Of a stretch of 64,000 nt of DNA, positions 1-6,514 are shown piece after piece. The DNA is from a virus: the IMG/VR virus record IMGVR_UViG_3300024358_000009, positions 1-64,000 of that record, one strand, 5' to 3'. Each line of letters starts with the position of its first letter. Position 1 is the stretch's first letter. The position numbers and the translations under genes are program-made. Under the pieces are notes generated by a model. The model did not search any database. It was not told the origin of the DNA and was given only the letters and a program-made list of their open reading frames with translations.

Positions 1-93
1 CAAGTATACAACCCATTATCAGATGTTCTAATTCATATAGATGAAGATGATGACATTGAATATGTAAATAATAATTATTTTAAAATCTGTTAA
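1..93 (+). CDS. 3' end of a small hypothetical gene
   Basis: This is the last 30 codons of a gene that begins before the window. The acidic tail (DEDDDIEYVNNNYFKI) matches the C-terminus of the complete 62-residue protein at 3587-3775 (EDDDLVYVNEYYLKV). The two are therefore probably duplicated copies of one small phage protein. No function is known. It ends just before a CGAATAAG element. Confidence 0.6.
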   Translation, partial: QVYNPLSDVLIHIDEDDDIEYVNNNYFKIC

Positions 94-110
94 TATTTTT
101 TAGTAAACTG

Positions 111-126
111 CGAATAAATATATAGG
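111..126 (+). promoter_or_regulatory. CGAATAA..TATATAG element, site 1
   Basis: CGAATAAATATATAGG lies between two genes, about 8 bases before a GGAG ribosome site and 29 before the ATG at 140. It belongs to a family of about ten intergenic sites in the first 23 kb with consensus CGAATAAG, then two or three variable bases, then TATATAG. I infer a phage promoter; no transcription data support this. Confidence 0.5.
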
Positions 127-139
127 ACAGGAGAATACC

Positions 140-298
140 ATGACTAATGAACAAATTGAAACCCGATTGACCACTCTAGAAAAGATGATGGCTACCGCTA
201 ACCCAAAAGATTTACCAGCGTTAAATGCTAGTTATCAAAAGCTTATGGAAAAACTTGCGGATTCAGATGCCTCAGTTGCCTTCATAAAGGGAAAATAA
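140..298 (+). CDS. small hypothetical protein, 52 aa
   Basis: The ATG has an ACAGGAG ribosome site 6 bases upstream and follows element site 1. The product is mostly helical by composition, beginning MTNEQIETRLTTLEKMM and likely a short coiled coil. The next gene starts 1 base after the stop, so the two are co-translated. No recognised family. Confidence 0.7.
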   Translation: MTNEQIETRLTTLEKMMATANPKDLPALNASYQKLMEKLADSDASVAFIKGK

Positions 299-299
299 C

Positions 300-581
300 A
301 TGAAGATTAAAGTATCAGATCGGGCGATGTATGGATATATACCTACAGAAAATCCAGATGTATTTAATAGAAAAAGCGTAGTATTTATAAAGGGCAAAGG
401 TTATTACTTCCAAGAAATTTTAGTAAAGATCATTAAACAAACATTGGACGGCATAGTATATGAAATAGAAGAATCAGCACCATATAACAATGTAATAACT
501 ATTAACTTGGAAAACCCAAGAAGGTTTAGCAAGAAAAGGTTAGGCGAACTTTTTGACATTCATGTTAAATGGATTAAATAA
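300..581 (+). CDS. hypothetical protein, 93 aa
   Basis: A complete frame directly follows the preceding stop. The sequence alternates hydrophobic and charged residues (SVVFIKGKGYYFQEILVKII), suggesting a small beta-rich domain, and it ends with a basic segment. There is no signal peptide, membrane segment or metal motif. Function unknown. Confidence 0.75.
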   Translation: MKIKVSDRAMYGYIPTENPDVFNRKSVVFIKGKGYYFQEILVKIIKQTLDGIVYEIEESAPYNNVITINLENPRRFSKKRLGELFDIHVKWIK

Positions 582-593
582 GGGAGTTAATCA

Positions 594-776
594 ATGAAGG
601 AAATTAAATATACCTATGTAGTTGTAACAACTACTGTTTGTATATCTAGCTATGAAGACGATCAAGAAAATTCTATTCGTGGACTTAAACCAGATTTTGT
701 TTCTACAGTTGGTGATTGTTTGGAAGAACTTATGGAGTTTTTGATTTCTTTAGAAAAACAAGTGTGTACAAAGTAA
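594..776 (+). CDS. small hypothetical protein, 60 aa
   Basis: A strong GGGAG ribosome site with the leader AGTTAATCA precedes the ATG. This AAAGGAGTTAAT-type leader recurs before several genes here (775, 3577, 9890). The N-terminus is a hydrophobic beta-strand (YVVVTTTVCISS) followed by an acidic stretch. No recognised family. Confidence 0.7.
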   Translation: MKEIKYTYVVVTTTVCISSYEDDQENSIRGLKPDFVSTVGDCLEELMEFLISLEKQVCTK

Positions 777-787
777 AGGAGTTAATA

Positions 788-979
788 ATGAATCGGCTAA
801 AAGAAAAGTTTGCATCGTCTAAAGTAAAACTTACCAAGCAAGAGACAAGAATATTATCTCTCCTGCTGTACTACTGTAATAGCCGTATAGGCGATGTTTA
901 TGAGACATTTGAGGATAAGATCAGAGAAGAAGACATAGCTGTAATAGCGAAAAAATTAGGGGCAGAAATACCAAAATAA
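788..979 (+). CDS. small hypothetical protein, 63 aa
   Basis: I place the start at the ATG preceded by AAAGGAGTTAATA, not at an in-frame alternative further upstream that would overlap the previous gene. The product is basic and helical (LTKQETRILSLLLYYCN) and could be a small helix-turn-helix-like protein. That reading rests on composition only. Confidence 0.7.
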   Translation: MNRLKEKFASSKVKLTKQETRILSLLLYYCNSRIGDVYETFEDKIREEDIAVIAKKLGAEIPK

Positions 980-994
980 CTGAAAGGAAAGATA

Positions 995-1168
995 ATGTAT
1001 GTATATGAGCTAATAGAAAAACTCAAAAAATATCCACAAGATATGTATTTGGAATTTAATGGGGCATATGTCTTTGGTTATATCAAAGATGAGGTAATAA
1101 ACATATGTTACAACCATGATGATAAAGGATGGATTTCTCCAGAAGAAATAAGCGAAAAAATAAAATAA
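995..1168 (+). CDS. small hypothetical protein, 57 aa
   Basis: The ATG at 995 is preceded by GAAAGGAAAGATA. The product begins MYVYELIEKLKKYPQDMYLE and has an aromatic middle. The pattern resembles small phage proteins with a leading LI.KL..YP.D motif seen in many hypothetical phage proteins, but I cannot assign a function. Confidence 0.6.
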   Translation: MYVYELIEKLKKYPQDMYLEFNGAYVFGYIKDEVINICYNHDDKGWISPEEISEKIK

Positions 1169-1199
1169 AAAAATTTTGTAAATAAAAAGTGGTTACTTA

Positions 1200-1215
1200 C
1201 GAATAAGTATATAGA
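1200..1215 (+). promoter_or_regulatory. CGAATAAG..TATATAG element, site 2
   Basis: CGAATAAGTATATAGA sits in the 80-base gap before the gene at 1249, preceded by GGTTACTTA. It is a close match to the shared consensus. About 20 bases separate it from the AGGAGG ribosome site. Read as a promoter of phage type by inference from its repeated placement. Confidence 0.5.
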
Positions 1216-1248
1216 GAAGGCAATAACACTATTCAAAGGAGGTTGGTC

Positions 1249-1620
1249 ATGGGTTTGGATAACTACTGGAAAGATCAGCATGGCAAAGAAGGATATGTAG
1301 AAGGATATTTTCGAGTTGTAGGCGGTCTTTGTTCTGGCAATGGCAATGATTCATTCCGTGGAAAAGTTTACAACGAAATAGTTCATGAACTTACAGGAGA
1401 GTCTTTATACCAAGACAAAATCTCAAGCGAGACTGTTAAGGAAATGAACGAAGCTATTCAAGAATGTGAATTTGAAAGAATGAGAAAGCTTACCTGTTGG
1501 GAAATAGAAGAAAATGAGTGGACAGACTTTAAGAGAATGTGGCAAGCACATTCAAACGCACATCATCATTTAGTTAGTTGGTGGTGTGGATGGCTTTTAA
1601 TTAATTGCTGGTTTCAATGA
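1249..1620 (+). CDS. hypothetical MGLDN-type protein, 123 aa
   Basis: The start is the ATG after an ideal AAAGGAGG site; an in-frame TTG two codons earlier lies too close to it. The N-terminus MGLDNYW resembles a group of phage and bacterial proteins that begin MGLDxY, of unknown function. The body has Gly-rich turns and the C-terminus is rich in Trp and His (HSNAHHHLVSWWCGW), which could bind metal. It is the first gene after element site 2. Confidence 0.75.
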   Translation: MGLDNYWKDQHGKEGYVEGYFRVVGGLCSGNGNDSFRGKVYNEIVHELTGESLYQDKISSETVKEMNEAIQECEFERMRKLTCWEIEENEWTDFKRMWQAHSNAHHHLVSWWCGWLLINCWFQ

Positions 1621-1639
1621 AATAAAAATAGTTTTAAAA

Positions 1640-1655
1640 CGAATAAGAATATATA
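1640..1655 (+). promoter_or_regulatory. CGAATAAG..TATATA element, site 3
   Basis: CGAATAAGAATATATA overlaps the start of an AAGGAGG ribosome site, with the ATG at 1667. If this is a promoter, the transcript must begin almost at the Shine-Dalgarno sequence, giving a very short leader. Confidence 0.5.
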
Positions 1656-1666
1656 AGGAGGACAAG

Positions 1667-1837
1667 ATGAAAACTGTAACAGTAAAGTTTGTAGTTAATG
1701 ATAATGACGAAGCTGGATTTTTGCTTAATGAAGTAGCAGAAAGTATTGGTAATGGTACTGGTTATCCTTTTATTTTTAGTCTTATTGAAAATAGTACCGA
1801 AGATGAGATTAAATTTTTTACAGAGGTAAACTCATGA
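1667..1837 (+). CDS. small hypothetical protein, 56 aa
   Basis: The ATG is preceded by AAGGAGGACAAG. The product is acidic, starting MKTVTVKFVVNDNDEAGFLL. It overlaps the next gene by an ATGA junction, implying translational coupling. Function unknown. Confidence 0.65.
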   Translation: MKTVTVKFVVNDNDEAGFLLNEVAESIGNGTGYPFIFSLIENSTEDEIKFFTEVNS

Positions 1838-1992
1838 AAATAACAATGGAAGAATATACGCTATTGGCTCAAATTTTATTTTATGCCCATGATGACACAA
1901 ACAGAATGAATGAAGAACTAGGACTTAACTATACAACTGAGCAAGTAAATGATCTTGGTAAAAAACTTGGAATTCATATAAATAAAAACTAA
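1834..1992 (+). CDS. small hypothetical protein, 52 aa
   Basis: Begins in the ATGA overlap with the previous stop. It is helical with MKITMEEYTLLAQILFYAH at the start. Genes with this size and pairing are typical of early phage cassettes. No family recognised. Confidence 0.6.
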   Translation: MKITMEEYTLLAQILFYAHDDTNRMNEELGLNYTTEQVNDLGKKLGIHINKN

Positions 1993-1999
1993 CTATCTA

Positions 2000-2015
2000 C
2001 GAATAAGAGTACATG
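2000..2015 (+). promoter_or_regulatory. CGAATAAG element, site 4
   Basis: CGAATAAGAGTACATG lies in the short gap before the DNA methyltransferase. The conserved octamer ends only 5 bases before the ATG at 2013 (11 before the one at 2019), and there is no clear Shine-Dalgarno sequence. If it is a promoter, the methyltransferase message is nearly leaderless. Confidence 0.45.
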
Positions 2016-2915
2016 AGCATGAAAGTTTATGATATGTTTTCTGGGATTGGTGGCTTCTCTCTTGCATTTCAGCAAGAAGGATATGAAGTAACTGCCCAAG
2101 CTGAGATAGATAAATATCCATCTTTGGTTCTACAAAAGAACTTTCCGAACATACCAAACTATGGAGATGTTACTAAGATCAACTATGAAGAAGGTCAGTT
2201 TGATGTAATCATCGGTGGGTTTCCTTGTACAGATATATCCATAGCGAGCAAGACAAAGAAAGGCATTTATGGCGAACGATCTATCTTGTGGAAAGAATTT
2301 TTACGGGCAATCAAAGAAGTCAAGCCAAAATACTGTGTCGTTGAAAATGTCCAAATGCTCGTTAGAAGGGGGCTTAACACAATTCTCGCAGACCTTGCCG
2401 AAGTCGGGTACGATGCGTCTTACACGACCCTTGATGCCCAATTCTGCGGAACCCCACAACGAAGACGCAGAATTTATATTCTGGGAGTGCGTGACGGAAT
2501 CCCCGCAGAAGCCGATCCCTTCCACTTTGCAGAGCGTAGTACAGATGAATGTGGACGAGAAGTACAATCTGTCAAACAGAGCTTTGATTGGAATTTTAAA
2601 GCGGAACACGAAGGGCAAAAAGACTTTGCCTACTTTACTAGACAACGCTCTGATGAATTTACTGGGTGCGGAGTATCATCTACATTGATGAAAAGAGACT
2701 ATAAAGATTTTACCGATGTCATTCTAATAGATGGAAAAGTAAGAAGGGTAACGCCAACAGAAAGACTTCGCCTCATGGGCTTTCCAGATCATTGGCATTT
2801 GGATAACGCCAAAGATACAGACAAGTACAAATATTGTGGAATGGATGTTCATTCAGTTAGATATGTAGCTAGATGTTTAAAGGAATATGACCAATGTTTC
2901 AGTTTGAAAAAATAG
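2013..2915 (+). CDS. dcm: DNA (cytosine-5) methyltransferase
   Basis: Transfers a methyl group from S-adenosylmethionine to C5 of cytosine in DNA. Ordered motifs are visible: motif I FSGIGGFS near residue 9, motif IV GGFPC with catalytic Cys72, motif VI ENV, motif VIII PQRRRR, and the late TPTERLRLMGFP motif near the C-terminus. At 300 residues it is at the short end for the family, with a small target recognition region. No restriction endonuclease lies beside it, so it is probably an orphan used for anti-restriction or marking phage DNA. The start could be either of two ATGs (2013 or 2019). The 2400-2560 segment is visibly more GC-rich than neighbours, hinting at acquisition. Confidence 0.95.
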   Translation: MSMKVYDMFSGIGGFSLAFQQEGYEVTAQAEIDKYPSLVLQKNFPNIPNYGDVTKINYEEGQFDVIIGGFPCTDISIASKTKKGIYGERSILWKEFLRAIKEVKPKYCVVENVQMLVRRGLNTILADLAEVGYDASYTTLDAQFCGTPQRRRRIYILGVRDGIPAEADPFHFAERSTDECGREVQSVKQSFDWNFKAEHEGQKDFAYFTRQRSDEFTGCGVSSTLMKRDYKDFTDVILIDGKVRRVTPTERLRLMGFPDHWHLDNAKDTDKYKYCGMDVHSVRYVARCLKEYDQCFSLKK

Positions 2916-3529
2916 CCGATCAGTTTGACGACCATTTAAAAGGCCAATTGTTTTGGCACAAAGATTTTGTCAACCACTTCTTGCCAGAGATTGCATCTGT
3001 ATACATGGAGAAAGATTCTTATGTATATGATTTTGGTGCTAGTACAGGCAATGTAGAAATTGCTTTATCAAACATGATTGAAGAAAGGTGTGTAAACTTT
3101 ACACCAATCGAAAAATGTGTTGAGATGGCAGACAGGTACAAGGGTAATCAAGAAAGACTTATTATTGGAGACTTTTTACATATACCAATTCAAGAGTATT
3201 CTTTTGCTACAAGTATTTTAGCTTTATGTTTTGTTCATCCATCTAAAAGAAAAGGCTTTATTGAAAAGATCAAATCTAAATGCAAAGTTGGTGGGGCGTT
3301 TATCATCCTAGAAAAGATGATTAATTTTGAAGGATATCTTGGTACTGCACTCAGTAGAGTAACTTGGCGAAATAAACTTGAGCAAGGAGAATCTATTAAA
3401 CAAGTTGTGAACAAAGAACTTTCCTTGAGCGGTGTTCAATATCCACTACAAGAGAGTGAACTAGAAGGATTTAGACTTGTATGGGCATATGGTAACTTCA
3501 GATCATATATTTACACAAACGGATTTTAA
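2894..3529 (+). CDS. class I SAM-dependent methyltransferase
   Basis: The sequence has a Rossmann-type SAM site: YVYDFGASTGNVEIAL (motif I, residues about 44-60), an acidic residue in FTPIEKC, then GDFLHIP, and a post-motif strand VGGAFIILEKM. The layout resembles CmoA/Methyltransf_25 small-molecule or tRNA-modifying enzymes more than DNA methylases. It overlaps the end of the cytosine methylase by 22 bases and is co-transcribed with it. The substrate is unknown. Confidence 0.8.
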   Translation: MFQFEKIADQFDDHLKGQLFWHKDFVNHFLPEIASVYMEKDSYVYDFGASTGNVEIALSNMIEERCVNFTPIEKCVEMADRYKGNQERLIIGDFLHIPIQEYSFATSILALCFVHPSKRKGFIEKIKSKCKVGGAFIILEKMINFEGYLGTALSRVTWRNKLEQGESIKQVVNKELSLSGVQYPLQESELEGFRLVWAYGNFRSYIYTNGF

Positions 3530-3555
3530 TTCAGTAAATATTTTTTAACTTTCAA

Positions 3556-3571
3556 CGAATAAGATTATATA
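3556..3571 (+). promoter_or_regulatory. CGAATAAG..TATATAG element, site 5
   Basis: CGAATAAGATTATATA follows TTAACTTTCAA in the gap after the methyltransferase and precedes AAAAGGAGTTAATC and the ATG at 3587. It is nearly identical to site 7 at 6164 over 20 bases. Confidence 0.55.
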
Positions 3572-3586
3572 GAAAAGGAGTTAATC

Positions 3587-3775
3587 ATGCTTGAAGAATT
3601 TAAATGTGAAAATGGTCATTTTGTTATGAATGATAATGTGATGTACATGGTGTTGGACGAAAACATATCGCTTGGAGATTTGATTTGGAATAATGACGGA
3701 GATGTTTTTGAAGTTGGTGAAGATGATGATCTGGTTTATGTAAATGAATACTATTTGAAAGTAAAAAAACTTTAG
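3587..3775 (+). CDS. small acidic hypothetical protein, 62 aa
   Basis: First gene after element site 5. The acidic C-terminus matches the partial gene at 1-93, so this is a duplicated family. A GDLIWNNDGDVFEVGEDDD stretch suggests a small beta-barrel-like fold, but there is no recognised domain. Confidence 0.7.
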   Translation: MLEEFKCENGHFVMNDNVMYMVLDENISLGDLIWNNDGDVFEVGEDDDLVYVNEYYLKVKKL

Positions 3776-3789
3776 AAAAGGAATTAATC

Positions 3790-4194
3790 ATGAAGACTGT
3801 AAACTGCTATGACTATTGCACAACTGAAGATAAGAAGTTTATTTGCATGGCTAATGATATGCTTGAACTTCAATCAAGTATGGAGAAAGGCGATTACGAA
3901 TTTGCCTATTCTGTTTTAAGTGGTAACGGATTTGAACAATACAAATCACTTTCTAGCAAAGAAGTTGATGAACAATACGATGCAATCTCGGACTCTATAG
4001 ATTTTGAAGTAGTGATTAGCATTGCAGAAAATCTAAAAGACAATCTAATAACTCCTCTGCTATATCAAGACAGGGCTATGCAATCAATGTTTGAGGATTT
4101 GGTAAACAAACAACCATTTGTAAAATCTGAAAGGCGAATTAAAAACGCAAGGCAAGAAGTTGCTAGAAGGTTTGGCGAGTACGACAACGATTAA
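3790..4194 (+). CDS. hypothetical protein, 134 aa
   Basis: Preceded by AAAAGGAATTAATC. The product is soluble, acidic and helical, with no signal peptide or cysteine motif. It ends just before the tRNA gene and may be read on the same transcript. No family recognised. Confidence 0.75.
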   Translation: MKTVNCYDYCTTEDKKFICMANDMLELQSSMEKGDYEFAYSVLSGNGFEQYKSLSSKEVDEQYDAISDSIDFEVVISIAENLKDNLITPLLYQDRAMQSMFEDLVNKQPFVKSERRIKNARQEVARRFGEYDND

Positions 4195-4199
4195 TACAA

Positions 4200-4272
4200 G
4201 GGCTACTAGCTTAAATAGTAAAGCTCCGAACTCATAATTCGGTGAGTGAAAGTGCAAGTCTTTCGTAGCCCA
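4200..4272 (+). tRNA. tRNA with CAT anticodon (elongator Met or Ile2)
   Basis: A full cloverleaf folds by hand. The 7-bp acceptor GGGCTAC/GTAGCCC is perfect and the D stem GCTT/AAGC has 4 bp. The anticodon stem CCGAA/TTCGG encloses loop CTCATAA with CAT at 4233-4235. The T stem GAAAG/CTTTC has loop TGCAAGT. The discriminator is A and no CCA is encoded. The paired 1:72 position and the lack of three G-C pairs next to the loop argue against initiator tRNA. Whether it reads AUG or, after lysidine modification, AUA cannot be told from sequence alone. The D loop AAATAGTA lacks the usual GG, which is odd. It sits between two small genes. Confidence 0.85.
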
Positions 4273-4286
4273 CTAATTTAGAGGCA

Positions 4287-4481
4287 ATGATGATTACTGT
4301 AATAGATTCTTCAAATCAGTATACTCATAACGAATTTAAAAAAGTAATTATCAATCTATCTAATGATGATGGAAAGGAAGATGTTCTTATAACTATACTT
4401 CCAGACGAATGTTCTATTACGATTGAACACTATTCTTCTGGACAGGAAGAACCATACGAAAAAAGAAAAATAAATTGGTAA
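4287..4481 (+). CDS. small hypothetical protein, 64 aa
   Basis: Begins 15 bases after the tRNA with a weak AGAGG site. The product is beta-rich (FKKVIINLSNDDGKEDVLITIL) and ends in a charged tail. No motif recognised. Element site 6 follows its stop. Confidence 0.65.
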   Translation: MMITVIDSSNQYTHNEFKKVIINLSNDDGKEDVLITILPDECSITIEHYSSGQEEPYEKRKINW

Positions 4482-4487
4482 ACAAAA

Positions 4488-4503
4488 CGAATAAGAATAT
4501 AGA
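4488..4503 (+). promoter_or_regulatory. CGAATAAG..TATAG element, site 6
   Basis: CGAATAAGAATATAGA follows the stop at 4481 and precedes AAAAGGAGTTGCT and the ATG at 4526. It decides the start: an upstream in-frame GTG would place the element inside the coding region. Confidence 0.5.
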
Positions 4504-4525
4504 CCTGTCAAGAAAAGGAGTTGCT

Positions 4526-4747
4526 ATGGTAGATGTTTTTATTGTTCGATTGAAGAATCGTGACCATTTTACGATGATGTCGAAAATGGACAAGGCAGAC
4601 TTTTGGGATGGCATTCGTCAGTATTCTAAGAAACTAATATTTGACACTAAAGAAGAAGCATTGCGAATTAGCAAGTATCTTGCAGAAAGAACTTGGCTTG
4701 ATTGGGAAGTTTGCAGTGTTCTTGAGTCTAACTATTGGGAGCAATAA
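4526..4747 (+). CDS. small hypothetical protein, 73 aa (paralogue A)
   Basis: Start chosen at the ATG behind AAAAGGAG and after element site 6. The pattern xxIVRL...FW..I......F.T..EA.......RT...WE is shared with the next gene, so the two are tandem diverged copies. The single domain is about 70 residues. Function unknown. Confidence 0.7.
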   Translation: MVDVFIVRLKNRDHFTMMSKMDKADFWDGIRQYSKKLIFDTKEEALRISKYLAERTWLDWEVCSVLESNYWEQ

Positions 4748-4989
4748 TGATTGACATGGGCGATGGATGGATTGTTACTTTATCAGATAAATCTTTCCTT
4801 AATGATATGGGTATTAAAGAAAGATATGACTGGTGGAATGATATAAAGAAGGTTACTCGTCTTGAGTTTACCGATAAGGCTAGGGCAGAAGAAACTTGTT
4901 CTATGCTAAATAAAAGAACTGGAATGAAGTGGAAGATTGAAAATAGTTTGTTTACTGGCTTTTATCATGAAAAGAGGCAGCGATCATGA
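4747..4989 (+). CDS. small hypothetical protein, 80 aa (paralogue B)
   Basis: Its ATG overlaps the stop of the upstream copy (TAATG). It shares the order WIVTL, W.DI, LEFTD.A.AE, L..RTG..WK with the gene at 4526. A tandem duplication is the simplest explanation. The 3' end overlaps the next gene by ATGA. Confidence 0.7.
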   Translation: MIDMGDGWIVTLSDKSFLNDMGIKERYDWWNDIKKVTRLEFTDKARAEETCSMLNKRTGMKWKIENSLFTGFYHEKRQRS

Positions 4990-5216
4990 AGATAGACCAA
5001 GCAATCAATATGCTTCAAGAAGCAAAAGCTAATGGATCAAAGAATATTATCTTTGCCTTTTGGGAAGCTAATGTCTTTGAAAGAAAGGCTGGCAAGACTT
5101 TTAAAGATAATGAAACATGGGCAAACATAGCTAACTTTATTGATGAGAATATGGATTGGGCTTATGTTCATGAAAGCTTACAGGAAATTATCAGCGAAAA
5201 CTATGTAAAGGATTAG
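4986..5216 (+). CDS. small hypothetical protein, 76 aa
   Basis: Translationally coupled to the previous gene by ATGA. It starts MKIDQAINMLQEAKANGSKN, a helix-loop pattern common in small phage proteins with DQAI..L..A...G. Aromatic residues dominate the middle. No assignment. Confidence 0.7.
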   Translation: MKIDQAINMLQEAKANGSKNIIFAFWEANVFERKAGKTFKDNETWANIANFIDENMDWAYVHESLQEIISENYVKD

Positions 5217-5218
5217 CA

Positions 5219-5428
5219 ATGAGCAAAGACGATATACTTCATTATCTAAATGCCAAGAGTGAGTATACTGCAAATGTCAATCTTCGTAATTATACAGATC
5301 AACAATGGTCTATATCATTTGATGAAGATAGTGTAACTATTAGTACGAAAGCTATAAAGAAAAAGCTTAAGTATAATTCTTTTACTAAAAAAGATTTTGA
5401 TGAAATTTTTGAAACATCAAACGAATAA
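5219..5428 (+). CDS. small hypothetical protein, 69 aa
   Basis: Begins 2 bases after the preceding stop. It alternates beta-type residues (WSISFDEDSVTISTKAI) with a basic helix. Its 3' end encodes a CGAATAAT variant of the intergenic element. Function unknown. Confidence 0.65.
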   Translation: MSKDDILHYLNAKSEYTANVNLRNYTDQQWSISFDEDSVTISTKAIKKKLKYNSFTKKDFDEIFETSNE

Positions 5429-5437
5429 TAAATAGAG
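5422..5437 (+). promoter_or_regulatory. CGAATAAT variant element
   Basis: CGAATAATAAATAGAG overlaps the stop of the previous gene and precedes the ATG at 5444 with a GAGG ribosome site. It differs from the consensus at the eighth base, so it may be a weak or degenerate copy. Confidence 0.3.
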
Positions 5438-5443
5438 GATGTT

Positions 5444-5707
5444 ATGACAACATTTGAAGAACAGCCAAAAACAAAGAAGCCAAGGATGAGCGAAGATAAA
5501 ATCTTAAATGAAGTTTTTATTCAAATGGGAAAACCAGATAATATTAATATTATCAAGGCAACTGCCGTTAATGTATTTGCTAATAGATATAGAGTTAATA
5601 TTTGGCAAAGCATTAACAATCCTTTTTTGCCTAAAGCTGGCAAGATTGTCGCTAGTTATTTTGTAATTGTTTACGATAGTGGAGAGGTGGTTATCAATAA
5701 TGATTGA
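5444..5707 (+). CDS. hypothetical protein, 87 aa
   Basis: The basic N-terminus (EEQPKTKKPRMSEDK) leads into a beta-rich domain (RYRVNIWQSINNPFLPK...ASYFVIVYDSGEVV). It resembles small phage DNA-associated proteins only in composition. It overlaps the next gene at its 3' end. Confidence 0.7.
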   Translation: MTTFEEQPKTKKPRMSEDKILNEVFIQMGKPDNINIIKATAVNVFANRYRVNIWQSINNPFLPKAGKIVASYFVIVYDSGEVVINND

Positions 5708-5972
5708 GTCTTACAGAATGCTTTTAAATTATTTTGCAGCAGAAAATACCCAATCAAAAAATGGCGAAGTACAAATAAACTGTAATAACTTTGATAGTGG
5801 ATTAATTATAAAAAATATTGATGATAGAAGCGTACTTATAAAAGTAAAAGATAGAACAGAACCTCAAAATATGAGAGTTCTTTTTTATCCAATCAAGTAT
5901 AATGTATTGGAGAAGGCTTTAAGTTCTTTAGAAAAGGAAATTAAAAATGGTATGGTGGGAAATCAAATCTAA
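5700..5972 (+). CDS. hypothetical protein, 90 aa
   Basis: I choose the ATG at 5700 with GGAGAGG upstream; an in-frame non-ATG start 33 bases earlier lies inside the previous gene. The pattern SYRMLLNYFAAENTQSKNGE then RSVLIKVKDRT suggests a small mixed fold. Unknown function. Confidence 0.65.
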   Translation: MIESYRMLLNYFAAENTQSKNGEVQINCNNFDSGLIIKNIDDRSVLIKVKDRTEPQNMRVLFYPIKYNVLEKALSSLEKEIKNGMVGNQI

Positions 5973-6180
5973 TACCCTATCTTTAGCTAGATGGCTTAAA
6001 GAAGAAGGCGAATGGGATAACGCAGGAAACACAGAACTTCCAAGCGGAGAAGTTGTTGACGATGATCCAATCGCAAGACTTATTTATTATTTTGAAAAGC
6101 CTTGGAAGTATGAAAGTGAATGGAATAAATATCAAAATTTTTTAAATAAAAAATCTTTACAAACGAATAAGATTATATAG
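5947..6180 (+). CDS. hypothetical protein, 77 aa
   Basis: Overlaps the previous gene by 26 bases. It is Trp-rich at both ends (MVWWEIK, KPWKYESEWNKYQNF). Its last codons run through element site 7, so the terminal residues QTNKII are set by that regulatory sequence. Confidence 0.6.
   Translation: MVWWEIKSNTLSLARWLKEEGEWDNAGNTELPSGEVVDDDPIARLIYYFEKPWKYESEWNKYQNFLNKKSLQTNKII
6164..6179 (+). promoter_or_regulatory. CGAATAAG..TATATAG element, site 7
   Basis: CGAATAAGATTATATA lies at the very end of the preceding coding region and is followed by GAAAGGAGAAACAA and the ATG at 6194. Apart from one A in the following run it repeats site 5, which argues for selection on DNA sequence. Confidence 0.55.
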
Positions 6181-6193
6181 AAAGGAGAAACAA

Positions 6194-6388
6194 ATGATTA
6201 TTCGCACTCATAAGAAATTTGAACTGTGGACAAAAGTTGGTGATAGCTTTGTGAAAGCTAACTATCTTGTTACAGATATGAACTCACAAATTGTAGGTGC
6301 TTATATCACTAAGCGAGAAGCAGAAGCACAACAAAGGATTGTCAATGATGAAATTCTTGCTAATGATCTTACCGCTCCTCGTGATTAG
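6194..6388 (+). CDS. small hypothetical protein, 64 aa
   Basis: First gene after element site 7, with an AAAGGAG site. The KFELWTKVGDSFVKANYLVTD segment is beta-rich, followed by a helix with KREAEAQQRIV. The next gene, a lipoprotein, begins inside its 3' end in another frame. Confidence 0.7.
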   Translation: MIIRTHKKFELWTKVGDSFVKANYLVTDMNSQIVGAYITKREAEAQQRIVNDEILANDLTAPRD

Positions 6389-6503
6389 TAGTGGATGCGG
6401 AACTGTAGAGCAAACTGTATCAACAAGTATATCTCCTTATGATTCTAGGGAGATAGACAAAATAAATGTAAGTTTAAGATATACATATACATTTCCAAAA
6501 TAG
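6345..6503 (+). CDS. small lipoprotein, 52 aa
   Basis: The product has a hydrophobic leader MMKFLLMILPLLVISS followed by GC, a consensus lipobox with the lipidated Cys at residue 18. The start is the first of two tandem ATGs, behind AAAGGATTGTC. It overlaps the upstream gene by 44 bases in a different frame. Phage lipoproteins of this size are usually outer-membrane spanins or superinfection-exclusion factors. No inner-membrane spanin partner is obvious nearby, so I leave the role open. Confidence 0.65.
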   Translation: MMKFLLMILPLLVISSGCGTVEQTVSTSISPYDSREIDKINVSLRYTYTFPK

Positions 6504-6514
6504 GAGGAATAAAA

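Noticed and set aside
2301-2645. Minus-strand 114-codon frame inside the cytosine methylase
   Set aside because: Antisense shadow of a gene with a full set of methylase motifs. No ribosome site and no recognisable protein.
2269-2688. Plus-strand 139-codon alternative frame inside the methylase
   Set aside because: Overlaps the conserved methylase motifs in another frame, and its product has no domain pattern.
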